From Anopheles merus (lineage: Eukaryota; Arthropoda; Insecta; Diptera; Culicidae): a stretch of DNA of 64,000 nt. Position 1 is the first letter of the stretch. Every line of letters begins with the position of its first letter. The translations under genes and the position numbers were made by a program. Below the pieces are notes generated by a model. The model saw only the letters and a list, made by a program, of their open reading frames with translations, made no database searches and was not told the origin of the DNA. The stretch is taken from contig NC_054084.1 of NCBI RefSeq assembly GCF_017562075.2, positions 24,552,246 through 24,616,245 of the forward strand, in the 5' to 3' direction. Shown here piece after piece: positions 13,235-24,900 of the stretch.

Positions 13235-13923
13235 AGTGATGATGAGGGTAAAATTTGGTTAAATACGGAATAGACTCCGATCCGACCCAATAATGTCGGA
13301 ACCGGACTCCGGAGTTTCAGAAATCAGTTCATCTCAAAAAGAAACTGCCGCGACGGACGAAGCTGAGACTATAAGGTACCTATTAGTGATGGGCGGGTCG
13401 ACCCAAACCTATCGACCTACCCGATTCCGATTCCGTGTTTATAATCAGTTCCGGAGCCGATTCCGAAGTTGGAACCGATTCCGATTCCGGAGCCGATTTC
13501 GAAGTCGGCTCCGGAATCAGAATCGGCTCCAGAATCGAATTTGTCCTGGGAATTCCAATTTGCTCCGGAATCAGAATTAGTTCTTGAATAGAAATAAGAA
13601 GTTTCAGAAGCGAAATCAGTCTCTCCATGAGAATGGATCGTTTACAAGTAAATTTTAATCTTTTGCGGCTATCAATACTTCGCATCATTGGACCCAAAGG
13701 CCTATTTCCTATGAGAAGATGCTGAAACCGACTTCGTTTCGAAGCCAATTCTAATTGTAGCCAATTCCAATGCCGGAGACGATTCCGATTGCAGATCCGA
13801 TTCCGATTCCGAAGCCGATTGCGGAAACTGATTCCGGACCCGTTATCCTCAATCGATTCCAGAAATCTTCGGAACCAGCCGGAATCGATTCCGACGACGA
13901 AATCTTCATTTTTCTCATCACTA
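13235..13923. mobile_element. hAT-like TTCCGA repeat block, copy A
   Basis: This copy lacks the 245-bp insertion found in the other one and has a shorter repeat array. Its left end is degenerate (TAGTGATGATGAGGGTAAAA). Confidence 0.45.
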
Positions 13924-14096
13924 CAAAATAGACAGTTGTGAATTGAAAGTGCTCGAGACAACACGTGCTTCGCAACAGTTGTAAAAAAATAACTTGAATT
14001 GATGTAAAAAAGCTTAAAACTGTGCTTTAGCATAATATAAACGTATAATAATATTTTCTATAGTGTTTATTTAACATTTCAACATTCCAGAAACGT

Positions 14097-15210
14097 TTAC
14101 AAACATTCAGCACCGTACGCAGCAGCGTGAATCTTCCTCCTGGAACTCATCCTGGTCGATCGACCAGATCATTGCTCCACCGAGGCCTTCCCTTCGAATG
14201 AACTCACATTTCATGCGAATACTTTGCGGATCATCGTAGCTAACCCACTGATCGCCGCTAACCGCATACGGCACGTGCTGCTGATCATCCCAAATGCGCC
14301 CTTCACCAAACGCATCCCTCACCTCGTAGTAGGCAAGTGTGCCCTGCTGCTGTGTGTACGGGCCAGAGCGTCCAGCACCCGTGGCGGACGCCCGTGGCTT
14401 ATAGTTGCCCGAGGAGCTCAGCGTGAACGTACGTCCGTACGCAGCTAAGCCGACGATCAGCTTCGACTTCGGTACGCCACACGCCCAATCCAATCGCTAA
14501 CGCTAGCCTCAACGTTCAGCCGTCGCTGGTAGTCGGTTTCTACACTACCCAGGAAAGCGGAGCATTGTGGCCAGTGTAGCTGTCCCACGAGCCGTTGTAA
14601 TCGTAGCTCATCAGCAGAATGTAGTCAACGTGGCGGGCAATACCGGACATGTCGTACGGCCGGTTAACACCGACCGACGTAGTCAAGAGCAGACCATTGC
14701 TGTGCAGCTCAGACGACAATGCAGACAGCAGCTGTACAAAGTTGCTCTGGTCGGAGCTGCTCTCGGGAAATTCCCAGTCAATGTCCACCCCGTTGAAGCC
14801 GTACGACTCGCAGAACCCACGCACATTCCGCGCAAAGCTCGCGCGTAGACTCGAGCTGGCCGCCACACTAGCGAACGCAGATCCACAACCGACGGCACCA
14901 CCAACCGACACAAGGGTCTTAGCCTCGGATTGCTGTTGCGCAAGCAGTTAAAGCGGTGCATCGCATTCCGCTCGGTATCATCCTTCTGCACGATCGATCC
15001 GTTGTGATCCAGCGCCACAAACGCGTAGATAAGATGGGTGCACAGGTGCGGGTTCAGGTCGTCCACGGTGCATCTGCCCTTTCCGCTGCGATAGGTGGCC
15101 CAACCGCCGTAGAATCCAAATATAGGCTCTGTGGATGAACGTGTAGCACACAAGTGTGAAACTCACGACGCTATGCGATAGTAATGAATGCCTGACTCAC
15201 TGCTCGGCAT
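14097..15210 (-). pseudogene. GH18 chitinase, copy A, five frame disruptions
   Basis: Same gene as 40059-41177 but with losses near 14111, 14139, 14479 and 14550 and a garbled stretch near 14920 (TCTTAGCCTCGG for TCTTCAGGCTCGG). Each one breaks the frame. All are net deletions of a base, mostly inside repeated letters, and the rest of the sequence is nearly unchanged. That points to poor sequence near a contig end more than to natural decay. As written it cannot encode the enzyme. Confidence 0.8.
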
Positions 15211-15280
15211 GTTAAGATGCTTCTGATATGAAGGGCGAATGTTTACTGTAAACAACGAACACTTTCGCTCCGCGACTGCG

Positions 15281-15319
15281 ACTGATGATTACGTTTGTCG
15301 AACGTGGTCTATATATATA
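15281..15319 (-). promoter_or_regulatory. Core promoter of the chitinase gene, copy A
   Basis: TATATATATA at 15310-15319 and TCAGT (complement of 15281-15285), as in the other copy. Confidence 0.55.
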
Positions 15320-15529
15320 GCAGTTGGAACGTGTGCTTACCACAGTTTAATATTTTTGGTTGATATGGATTCCATTTTTCCTGGAAATATAATTGATAAA
15401 CAAAGCAAACCTGAGCTGTTCTTCCCTCTACGAAACGGGGGAAAAGAATGTTAATCAGCTGCTGTGCAATTTCGAGCAGTTTCTTGGGACAGGCCACTAA
15501 AGTGCTAAAGTGCTCCAGTGCATCTCCAG

Positions 15530-15931
15530 TAGCGTTGGGTTTCATGAATCTTCTGTGAGATTCATTCATATGATTCTTCAGTGATGAGTGATTCGAATCT
15601 CGAGTCGAATCTCCAAAGATTCATGAATCTATAATACTCATAAATCTATAAAAAATCATATATCCCTTTGGATTAATGAATCTTTAGAGATGTATGATCT
15701 CCAGAATATTGAATTTGCCCAATCCCACCTACAACTTGCACGTTGTCGGTTCAACTACGTGGTACTTTCCAAGAAGTTTCAAAAGTCTGTATAGGCTGGC
15801 ATGTCCACGTAGGTTGTTACGCAAAAAGAAAAAAAAGAATCATTCATCTTTCCAATCGGGATTCAGATTGATTGAATCATTCCAAAGATTCATTCAGATT
15901 CATAAATCTGAATTTGAACTACTCAACACTA
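15530..15931. mobile_element. Older hAT-like element, copy A
   Basis: Same insertion as 41499-41901, at the same site and with the same 34-bp flanking repeats, so it predates the divergence of the two copies. Confidence 0.6.
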
Positions 15932-17274
15932 CACTAAAGTGCTAAAGTGCTCCAATGTATCTCCATTTCGCTCTCAGGCGCTGTGCTGGCGGGTTGTACG
16001 ACCGTTTTGTCGTTTGGTCGTGGCATGCAATTGTCTGCAACTGATCGAACCGATATTCGCTGCCTTCGGTAGGCAGGAAATGGTACAAAACCTGCGCAAA
16101 TTTTGCCCCGTTTCCTGCGCTTAACTTCAGAGCTCTCTGCGCAATGGTGAGCAGGTTTTTGGCGCCATCTATTGATTAATTGTTCTTATAAATGTATACA
16201 GAGTTACCTAGCTAATTCGGCACCGTAGGCAGTCGAAGTCTATAAAGAGCCTCCGAATATGCTGTGCTATAAAAAGTATTGAATGCATTTTCAATATCGT
16301 ATACATGAGTCAGTGGAATATAACACACTTTATCAGTCGAACTAAACCGTGATGGCCAAAAAAAAAGTAAAGCAACTTCGTTTCGAAGCGTGCACGATCA
16401 AACAACGGCACCCCGTAGCGTCAAAAAAGGACTCCGTGCGGAAGTTGTGCACGTCTTATAGCCTGTTTCGGCATCTACAACATATTGGCACTATTAGACA
16501 ACAATCGAAGCATCGAAAGAAGCACAGTTCCTATGGCCAACGACTCTATGGCGGAGTTGTAGCAATACCTCGTTGATACACAAGTGGCACCGAAGCCTCT
16601 TAATCATAACGTTTTTAAATTATCCAAGAGTGGGGGTCTACAGAGAAAACCTACCCGTTTTCGAGGATGGATTGCATGACAAACTTGAGAAGGGAGGTAA
16701 GAGAATTGTTCACAATAACTCTACTTGCGAATGTCCGTTCGCCAAGCGCATTTCCATAGATAATTGTAATGGCTACTTCTTCGAAGCTGATTCGCTACAG
16801 GTTGATAGAGAGGCTCTGCAAACCCTCCATCAAAAGGGACCATGGTGTTGGGTGCAATGTATTAGCGGGTTATCGGACTGTAGTCAGTCAACGAACCGGT
16901 TGAGGGTTTGGGCCGATTATTAAACCTAAGTGTTATTTATGTGCATCAGATCACGTTTCTGGAATTGTATGTCGCACGTTGCTCACAACACGACGTGAAC
17001 AATGCCCGTAAACGCATGAGCAATTCTTCCAGCAGGCACTACGCTTCAATTACACCTGAAGCTCACAACAACAGTGAGAAGTGGCACAACAACTTAGGAC
17101 CGCGCTCGGGCGCTATCGAAAAGGACAGCAGAGCGAACAACGTCGTTTTGAAGCGGAGTAGTCAGAGGCTACTGGAGCAGCCCACTCTCTTGAGTGAGAG
17201 ACGCCTATTCTACCCACTGGAAATTGAAAGAGACACGGAAGGTGAACGAACTGTGGAAACGCTTCTTGGAAGAA

Positions 17275-17875
17275 CACCTCACTGTGAATGAGTTGCCAGC
17301 GGCAATCAAACAGATGACGGGCAACAGCGTAGCAGGCTAAGGCAAATGACGCTCTGGAGCTTTTGAAGATGGGATCATACGGGATTAGTCAAGGTCATCC
17401 TCTGACGAGAAGATTACGACCAGAGGAAAGACTCAATACTACACAACAAAGTGACACAGATCTAGAACATGCTGTCGGAAAGCGGTTGAGTCTTACCAAG
17501 GCCTGAGTTAAGCTGACGAACTGTTAGCTCTTCAGTATTGCCTGCTATAGTCATGCAAAGTGCATGGTTTCGGGTAATGAAATCGGGTGTCTGGAACGAT
17601 TATTTGGACGCTAATTCCTTCGCCACCAATACCTTGGTTAGCGTCTGGCATTGCCGTGCTTGGAAGGACATCTGTCCAAGAATTGGATTGATAATCAATG
17701 GGACAAAGGCTTATCCAGTGATGGTGAGGTCACCTTATGGGCATGGCACCTTCGTATTAGTAAACGGCAACAACCCGAATGACTAGAGGAGTTCTGTTAT
17801 CTTGGAACGGCTGTACCTCGTGTAACGATACTACTAAAGAGGCAAAATCTGTAGGTAGCCTTCTCTCCAACATCT
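17275..17875 (+). mobile_element. Decayed non-LTR retrotransposon, copy A
   Basis: Same fragment as 44390-45010, with further one-base losses (for example the segment near 17340-17400). Confidence 0.55.
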
Positions 17876-20800
17876 GCTTAGTGATCGATTGTGCAACCGT
17901 GACAACCATTGTTTTTGATTTTCGTATACATAAATTATTCCCAAACTTCCCAACCTCGTCATGTGATTTGATCGCTCATTCCTAATGACACTTATTTTCA
18001 CACCTTCAATCTCCACCACCATGAGCTGCACTTGGCAGCTCATTCACGCCGGACAAGCTCGAATCTGTTCACATCCCTGCCGATAAGGATAACGACTACT
18101 ACTAACGACTACCGGAAGCGTTTCCACACACATGACTCCAGCAGGGGCGTCGGGATTTGTGTGTATGTGTATGTGTGTGGGAAGCCCGGGAAGGAGCTTG
18201 TCTGCTTAAAGCACTGCGCACGTACGGGCATCAACTCCAAGGCCAATACCATGACCGTACCAATCCTGCCTTGATAATGGATAACAGTGCTATTTCACCA
18301 CTTTACGAGTGTGTTATCATTCGGGCCCCTTTACAGTTCCGCAACACGCGTACCCACTGGGGAAGGGATGGTAAAAAGCGTGACTGTTTGGGGCGGAATC
18401 CGACGAAACACAGGTCGTGTATCTCTCCAAAGATAGTAGCGGCGGCCCCGAGAGCCCGAGAGGGGCCTCCGGTGGCGCCCTCGTACCCTTTAAGGAAGGG
18501 CGCTTTCCACGGGTGGGGGCCAGCAGCAGCAGCTGGAAACGACGTACGAGAGCGAGAGAGTGCAAGAGTGAGAGCACACATAGACATAGACACGTTTGCG
18601 CTTGTGAGTGAGCGAGCGAGAGTGCCTAACAGCGTGGGAGATGCTGCGCGCAAGCTTGAGATCAAAATCGTGAATCAGTTCGTGCTTCTACCATCATCAT
18701 CATCATCATCATCACCACCACCATCGTCATCATTGGCATCCTCGATATCATTCAGAAAAACGGTTCGTCCATTACGGCTCTCCGGCGCGAACGCGCTCTC
18801 CGCGGTAAGCGTGTATATCCTGTGGTGGCTCTCCCGAGACTCCGAAGCGTCCCCGAAGCCGCACGGTGTACGGTGCGATGGATGGATGGGACACGCGTGT
18901 GAGTTATATTCGGCTTGCCGATGCCGAGCATCCGACGGGCGCCCGCGGCACAATGATGATCCTCGCCGTTCCTGAATGAAACGGGGCCCGACCAGTCCCG
19001 TCCAGTCTCGGGTAAACAAACAATCGCATCGGCAGTAGTGCCAGCAGCATCGGCAGCATCGGCAGCATCGGCAGCAGCAGCAGCAGCAGCAGCATATTAG
19101 CGCCAGGCAGTCGGCGTATCCGCGTGAGTGGCGGTTTGGTGTGTGTGGTGGCCACGGGATAATCGGTCAGTGGAAGACAACTGGTTAACAATATTTACAA
19201 TTTAAGTTTTTAATATAAAACAGATATATTGGCTCTCCGATGGTTTATGCCAACGGCGTGTGAGATAGCCGCTCCGGATGCTGGATTTGGTGATGCCAAC
19301 AGCGTGCTCGTCGTAGCAGGCGGTTTGAATTTGAATGTTTGTGTGTTGGTAAGGCCGTGTCACAGGCAGGCTGGAAGTAAAGGGCAGCAGTAAGCCATGA
19401 AGCAGTTGTGCGCGGTGATTTGTGTTGGTAAAATGCACTTCCAATTTAAGTGCTGCTTCTAATGGTTCCATAGTTCCAGCTGCTCCCTCCACAAGTGCAT
19501 TTCTGTGTGAGTTTGTGCGTGTGTGAATAAGCGTGTTTGTATCGCTGTGTACTGGTTCAAGGCCAACAACCTCCCGGTCAAGGGGGGGTCTGGGGAGAGT
19601 CCCGAGGTAAAAGTGGTGATAAAAGCGCCAAACCGCGAACCACTTTGCGTGTGCGTCGTGTCGCTGTAGGAGGAAACCCGGTGGTGGCAACAAATTTATC
19701 TTGCAAGAAAAGTGGAAAATAGAAAGAGAGTGGATAATTAAATACAACATAATGAACTTCTTGAAGCGGTTCATCCGTGCTGGCCGGCGGTGCACTCCGT
19801 CTGCTAAAGTTTCCCTGGTGCCGTCCCTGGACGGACGGGCCGTGGCCTAAACCTGCGTTTCACAAACACACTAACTCGAAAGGCATCCGAGTGTGTGTGT
19901 GTGTGTTTGTTGGGAGTGTTTCCTGGCAGTATTCCCCCTCCACCTCACTCCCCTCCCTTTATTTTGTGCATCCCATCGGCGAGGTACGGTGTTGTGTTTC
20001 GCGCCCAGAGTGGGCCATTAGTGTGTGTGTGTTTGGGGAAAATTTATGTACCACAAACACCATCCGGCCATCCCATCCCTAGGCACGGTTAAAGCACTCT
20101 TCTGAAAGCCAGAGTGCATCAACAACAACAAAAACAGCAGCAGCGGTGTCAGTGTGTCGTGTCAGTGTCTGTGTGTGTGTGTAGTTTGTGAAGGATCCTG
20201 AAGGAGTTTGCTCTATCTTGTTAGTGAAATTGTTTCAAATTCCGTGTTGAAAGTTGCACCCTTCAACTACAGAAGCGAAAAGCGAGCAGGGTGAGTGCAT
20301 TTCATACGAATTCCAACCACCACTTGTGCTTTGTGTGCGTGTGTGTGTGGGCTTTAGTGTGTATGTGAGAGTGAAATTCTCAGAAGAAAGCAAAGTTCGC
20401 CATTCGAGGCTTGAAACTTGTTGATTAATTCACCGGTCGCAAAGCGCTTGGCGCTTTTAAAACAGGAAATGAATCTACAGCCATTCGCCTGGCGGGGGGT
20501 GCACACTCTTGTTGGTGTCGATCTGTGCTCAGTGCATGCTACGATTAAGTGAGTGTGTCGAGCCAAGCAGTAGGGCAGCAAACTGGTGCGATCTAAGCCA
20601 TAACACTCGTAACACTTCGTAACGGTGGCAGCCACAGAGTGAATGCACGGAGAGAAGCAATTAACACACATCGTTCCCTCATCCTGGACCTGGAGTGCAG
20701 TTGCAAGACGCAGGTAAACAAAATGCATACTAACGTAAATCGTTCAAAGCTATAAGACCACGTCTACGGCTATTCATCAATCATTTAGTTCGTGTAGTGT

Positions 20801-21687
20801 TAAAACTGGTGTTAAACCTCTGGAAAGGTGAGATGATGTTCCCTATTCTTTTTGTGATTACTGGCATTTCGTCGCCATTGCAATGATGATTTAATTTTAC
20901 CAGACTGCTGTACGTTTGCGCTACAATTACCGGAACTGACCGGAATGGTAACCTTGAGCCCGGGAGTGTAATTCACACCGTTTGGCTGGCGAGTGTTCTG
21001 GGTAAATGTCAGATCAATCAACTGGCCATTCGTTTGCGTGACGAAATGGTGCACAAATGGCACACAGCCTCTGCCTGTAGCCTGTGTCGACAGATGATAA
21101 ATGGTGCTTACGGGGGTTTAACCCATCACCGAGATGATTAAATGTAACGTATGCATTGAAAGCAATCGCATGTAAGCGATTGGGGCGGTATCTGGTGTAG
21201 AGGGATCGTTTTATGGCGCTTGATCCGGGATGGAAAGGGCCTTTTGGTCAACCTGATCAAGCACGGTTTCTTTTGTAAAGCTACGACCGAAAGATTAGAA
21301 TTGCGACAATATGAGGAAAAGTCTTCAATAATTTATTTTCTTAAAGAACCATTAATGATCATAAAATCAGAAGGTAGAATTCAGTTATCAAACCTGTTTT
21401 CAAAGAGCAAACTTAATGCAAAGTTATTGCCTAAATATAGAGTTTGAGGGCAGAAAACTTCTATTTACTAAATAAGTCAGAACAGAATTATTGAACCAGA
21501 TATGACCATAGTTCGGACGTATGTGAAAGGAATTCTGCACCTTGAAATTTAACTCGTCATAGGTTCATAAAGTCCGTTCTTTCTTGTAATTAAGTAATAA
21601 TTATTGCAGATTATAAGTTAACCAAATTGAATTCACCATTAATTTCTTCTAAAATGCATGGACATAAAAAAATAGTCCTTTTCTCGC

Positions 21688-21787
21688 NNNNNNNNNNNNN
21701 NNNNNNNNNNNNNNNNNNNNNNNNNNNNNNNNNNNNNNNNNNNNNNNNNNNNNNNNNNNNNNNNNNNNNNNNNNNNNNNNNNNNNNN
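21688..21787. other. Assembly gap, 100 N
   Basis: There are exactly 100 N. A run of this round length is commonly used for a gap of unknown size, so the true distance, and even the adjacency of the two sides, is not established. The homology between copies A and B stops at its left edge. Confidence 0.98.
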
Positions 21788-21967
21788 TTCCATTTGATGC
21801 CTGTGGAAGACAACATTGTTTACTGTGTGACTGTGGAGTGTGTGTGTGCGGGTTGTGTGGTGTGTGAAGATCGTGCTGCGTGTGTTTGTCCGTAACCGTA
21901 TGGGTGGTACGGAGGCACGAAAGAAAGCCACTGTTCCTCGGGATAAAACCGAACCACCGCTACTACG
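21788..21967 (+). other. 5' leader of the CACHD1-like gene (partial)
   Basis: These 180 bases between the gap and the first plausible ATG are GT-rich with no long frame. They are probably 5' untranslated sequence of the CACHD1 transcript. The promoter is not visible and may lie in the gap. Confidence 0.5.
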
Positions 21968-24900
21968 ATGAAGCGACTTTCCTACACCGTCCAGTATTAT
22001 TTGGGAATGTTGGTGGTGGTGGTGCTGCTGCTGGGGCCGATTCCGCAACGGTGCCAGGGAGCGCTAGCGTCCTCTAGCACAATTTTTGTAAATAGCCTAG
22101 TTCCATTGATAAGCAATGTAAGTGTAAGCGTATCCGATAAGTTCCGATAACAAACGAGTGCCTTCGGTGGCGGTGATATCTTCTCCTACATCATCGTCAC
22201 CCCCGTCTACGTCGTCCGTGACACCTGCGATACCTGTTACCGGTAATGCGGCGACAGCATCTACCTCCGGTCCCGTGGAATACGGGATCCAGGAGCTGGC
22301 GAAATCGCTCGAAAACACCTTCGATCACATCCGAAATGGGGAGCTGAGTGTCACAAATGTGCAGGTGAGTCCCAACGGAAAGATAGACCTATTTGCAGTT
22401 TTCTCATTATTTATTTTCCTTCTTTTAGAAACTGTACGACAACATGGAAATAACCACAACGATACACAACGATGTGGAGCTGCTGGAGAGGATCGCTCTG
22501 AAGCTAACACGGAAGCTCAACCAGACCATTGCGGTGATTGAAGAGCTGCGCCGGTACATCCAAACTACCGGCACGAAGTACGGTGCCAAGTACAACACGC
22601 TCCTCAACCCGTGCCCGTACAGTGAGCTCATCAACCCGTGGGAAGACGAAGCACCATTCGATTTGCAAAGCTTCATCCAGAGCACGAAGCAGTCGAACGT
22701 GTCCCTTACCCGACCGTACTCTGCTTCCGGCGATATCTTGGTGAGCGGTAGTGGCGCTAACAACAGCGCCGTTACCGGGTTCCTCGACTTCAGTGCCTTT
22801 CCGGCAAATGCGGACTCCGATCGTCCCAGGATCCGTGTCACCGATCAAACGATCGACGACAATAACGCCAACCTGCAGCAGCTCTTTGCCGAACACAGTG
22901 CGCACTTGGATGAGCATTACCTGAGCTATCGGCAGCAGTTCTACCTGTCCTCGTTGGATCATGCCAGCGCGTACAAATGCCACTACTATCCCCGTGATGG
23001 CCGGCTGAAGGCACTGTTCCTATCGGCGGTGCGCAACAAGCACGTGCTGATCCTGCTGGACGTCGGCAACACGATCACGTACGATCAGCTCGAGGTGGCG
23101 AAAGCCCTCAGCAAGTTTGTGCTGTATCTGCTCAACGAAAACGATCGCGTTGCGGTGGTAGCGGTCGGGCAGCGCGTCATTACGTCGGACGACTTTTTCG
23201 ACTGCCGCGCGGCGAACCGGTTTGTGCGCGCAACGATGGACGAGAAGGATCGGCTGGTGGATTTTATCGATTCGTTGAATCGCACCAAACAAACGACGGA
23301 TCATGCCGCGGGCTTTCAGTACGCGTTTGATGCCTTTTCGGACATTTACCGTACGCATGATGATGAAGTGCCGATCGTTTTTCTGTACCTTGGCCGTGCG
23401 CTGTTACCGGCCAGCTCGGCGGCACCAAAAGCCATCCTGCAAACGATTCACGAAGGTCAAACGCGCCTACCGTATCCGGTCATCATCAACAGTTGCTTGA
23501 TATTGCTGGACGAACGGGAGGTGGCACAGGAGAAGCAGCTGATCGCTGACATTAGCACCCAAAACTATGCCCGCTACAACCTTTCCCTGGTAATCTATCC
23601 GGCGGGAAAGATGGTCATGATATCGAAGCATTCGTTCGATGCGCAGCGTTTCATAGTGGCGCTGATGGAACCGTTTCTCAGTGCGGGCCGATTCATCGAG
23701 GAGCATTTGCGGATCCATTTGCCGTACTATGACGCGTCGCTGCAGGATACCCTCGTGACGGTGAGCTATCCCGCCGGAACGCATGGACTCGTGGGGGTGG
23801 ATCTGTACCTGAGCGATCTGGTCGAGCACGTTGCGTACTACCGGCAGCAGGATGATTCGTACGCCTTCCTGATCGATGTGCAGGGCAACACGATCATGCA
23901 TCCTTCGTTCCCGCGACCACTGGCGGCACGGGGAAGCTTCTACATTACGAACATCACGCACCTAGAGCAGGAACATTTCGCACCCGCCTTCAAGCGCATG
24001 CTGGCCGATCCGGAAGGTAATTTGCGTATCAATCACTACGGCACGAACCGGACGACCATGTACTACTGGAAGCGAGTGTACTCGTACATCGTGTGCATCG
24101 TGCGCACGCTGGATGTAGCGGAGCCGGACAACTCCCTGACCGTCGATGGCGCCTCCCGCACTCTGCACGCACCGATACACTACCTTCACCCGGGCGCAGA
24201 AACGCCCGACGGAAGGAATAGTGTGGAGTACAACTTTATCGCCGCGAGCAGTGTCACCGCGAAAAATCTGCTCTCCACACTGCTGTACCATCGTATCGAT
24301 ATATTTCCACCTCAGCTGCAGCGACCGCCCGTCGAAATGCTACCGTCCGGTGGCGATGGATCGCTGTGCAGGCTGGTCAAGCAGCTGGCTGTAGCGGACG
24401 CTAGCACGCTCTACCTCAGCGCTTCCTCGTTCCAGTCACCGTTCACGCACATTCGCAACAACCGTGAGGCCGGCGCGGGCGAAGAGGTGAACGTGCGCAC
24501 CATTCAAAACATAATGGCGTACCTGAGAGACACGTACGGCAAGCTGCTGTTCGCGAACCCGGGCCTGCAGCCGGACGTGCGCAGTGATGTGCTCGCGCTG
24601 CTGCAAATTCTCTTCGACTATCAGCTGCACCACGTGCAGAGCAATCTGAGCCGGTACGTGGTGCGACGGTATGCGGCGACGGTGAACGGTGTGCTGCAGA
24701 CGTTCCCGGGCGGTTTGCTCGATACCGATCTCGAACCGACCAAGCGACCGTGGTTCGTCAAAGCGATGGAGTACCGGGGCGGTTGGTGTTCACCCAGCCG
24801 TACCTGGATGCGGGCGGGGCCGGTTACGTCGTGAGTGTGGCGTACGCCATATTCGAAGGTCGCACGGGAGGTACTGCCACCCCGTCCGGCAACACTCCGC

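Larger units (their letters stand above)
1..21687 (+). repeat. Copy A of a ~22-kb duplicated block
   Basis: This block matches 25631-48853 base for base over long stretches and in the same orientation. The offset is 25630 at the left edge and drifts to 27166 at the right edge. It is 1,536 bp shorter than copy B. About 1.4 kb of that comes from three segments absent here: two mobile elements (247 and 950 bp including target duplications) and a 202-bp indel near 16.2 kb. The rest is small indels. The block ends exactly at the N gap. It is probably an alternative haplotype contig rather than a second genomic locus. That is inference from the empty insertion sites and the error-like frameshifts. 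Confidence 0.9.

Noticed and set aside
19752..19850. A 32-codon frame starting ATGAACTTCTTG
   Set aside because: The frame is different and shorter (18 codons) in copy B because of a one-base difference, so it is not conserved. At most it is an upstream ORF.
22118..22158. A 40-nt intron in CACHD1 exon 1
   Set aside because: The donor is good, but the length is below what insect splicing normally tolerates and the acceptor AG at 22157-22158 does not restore phase.
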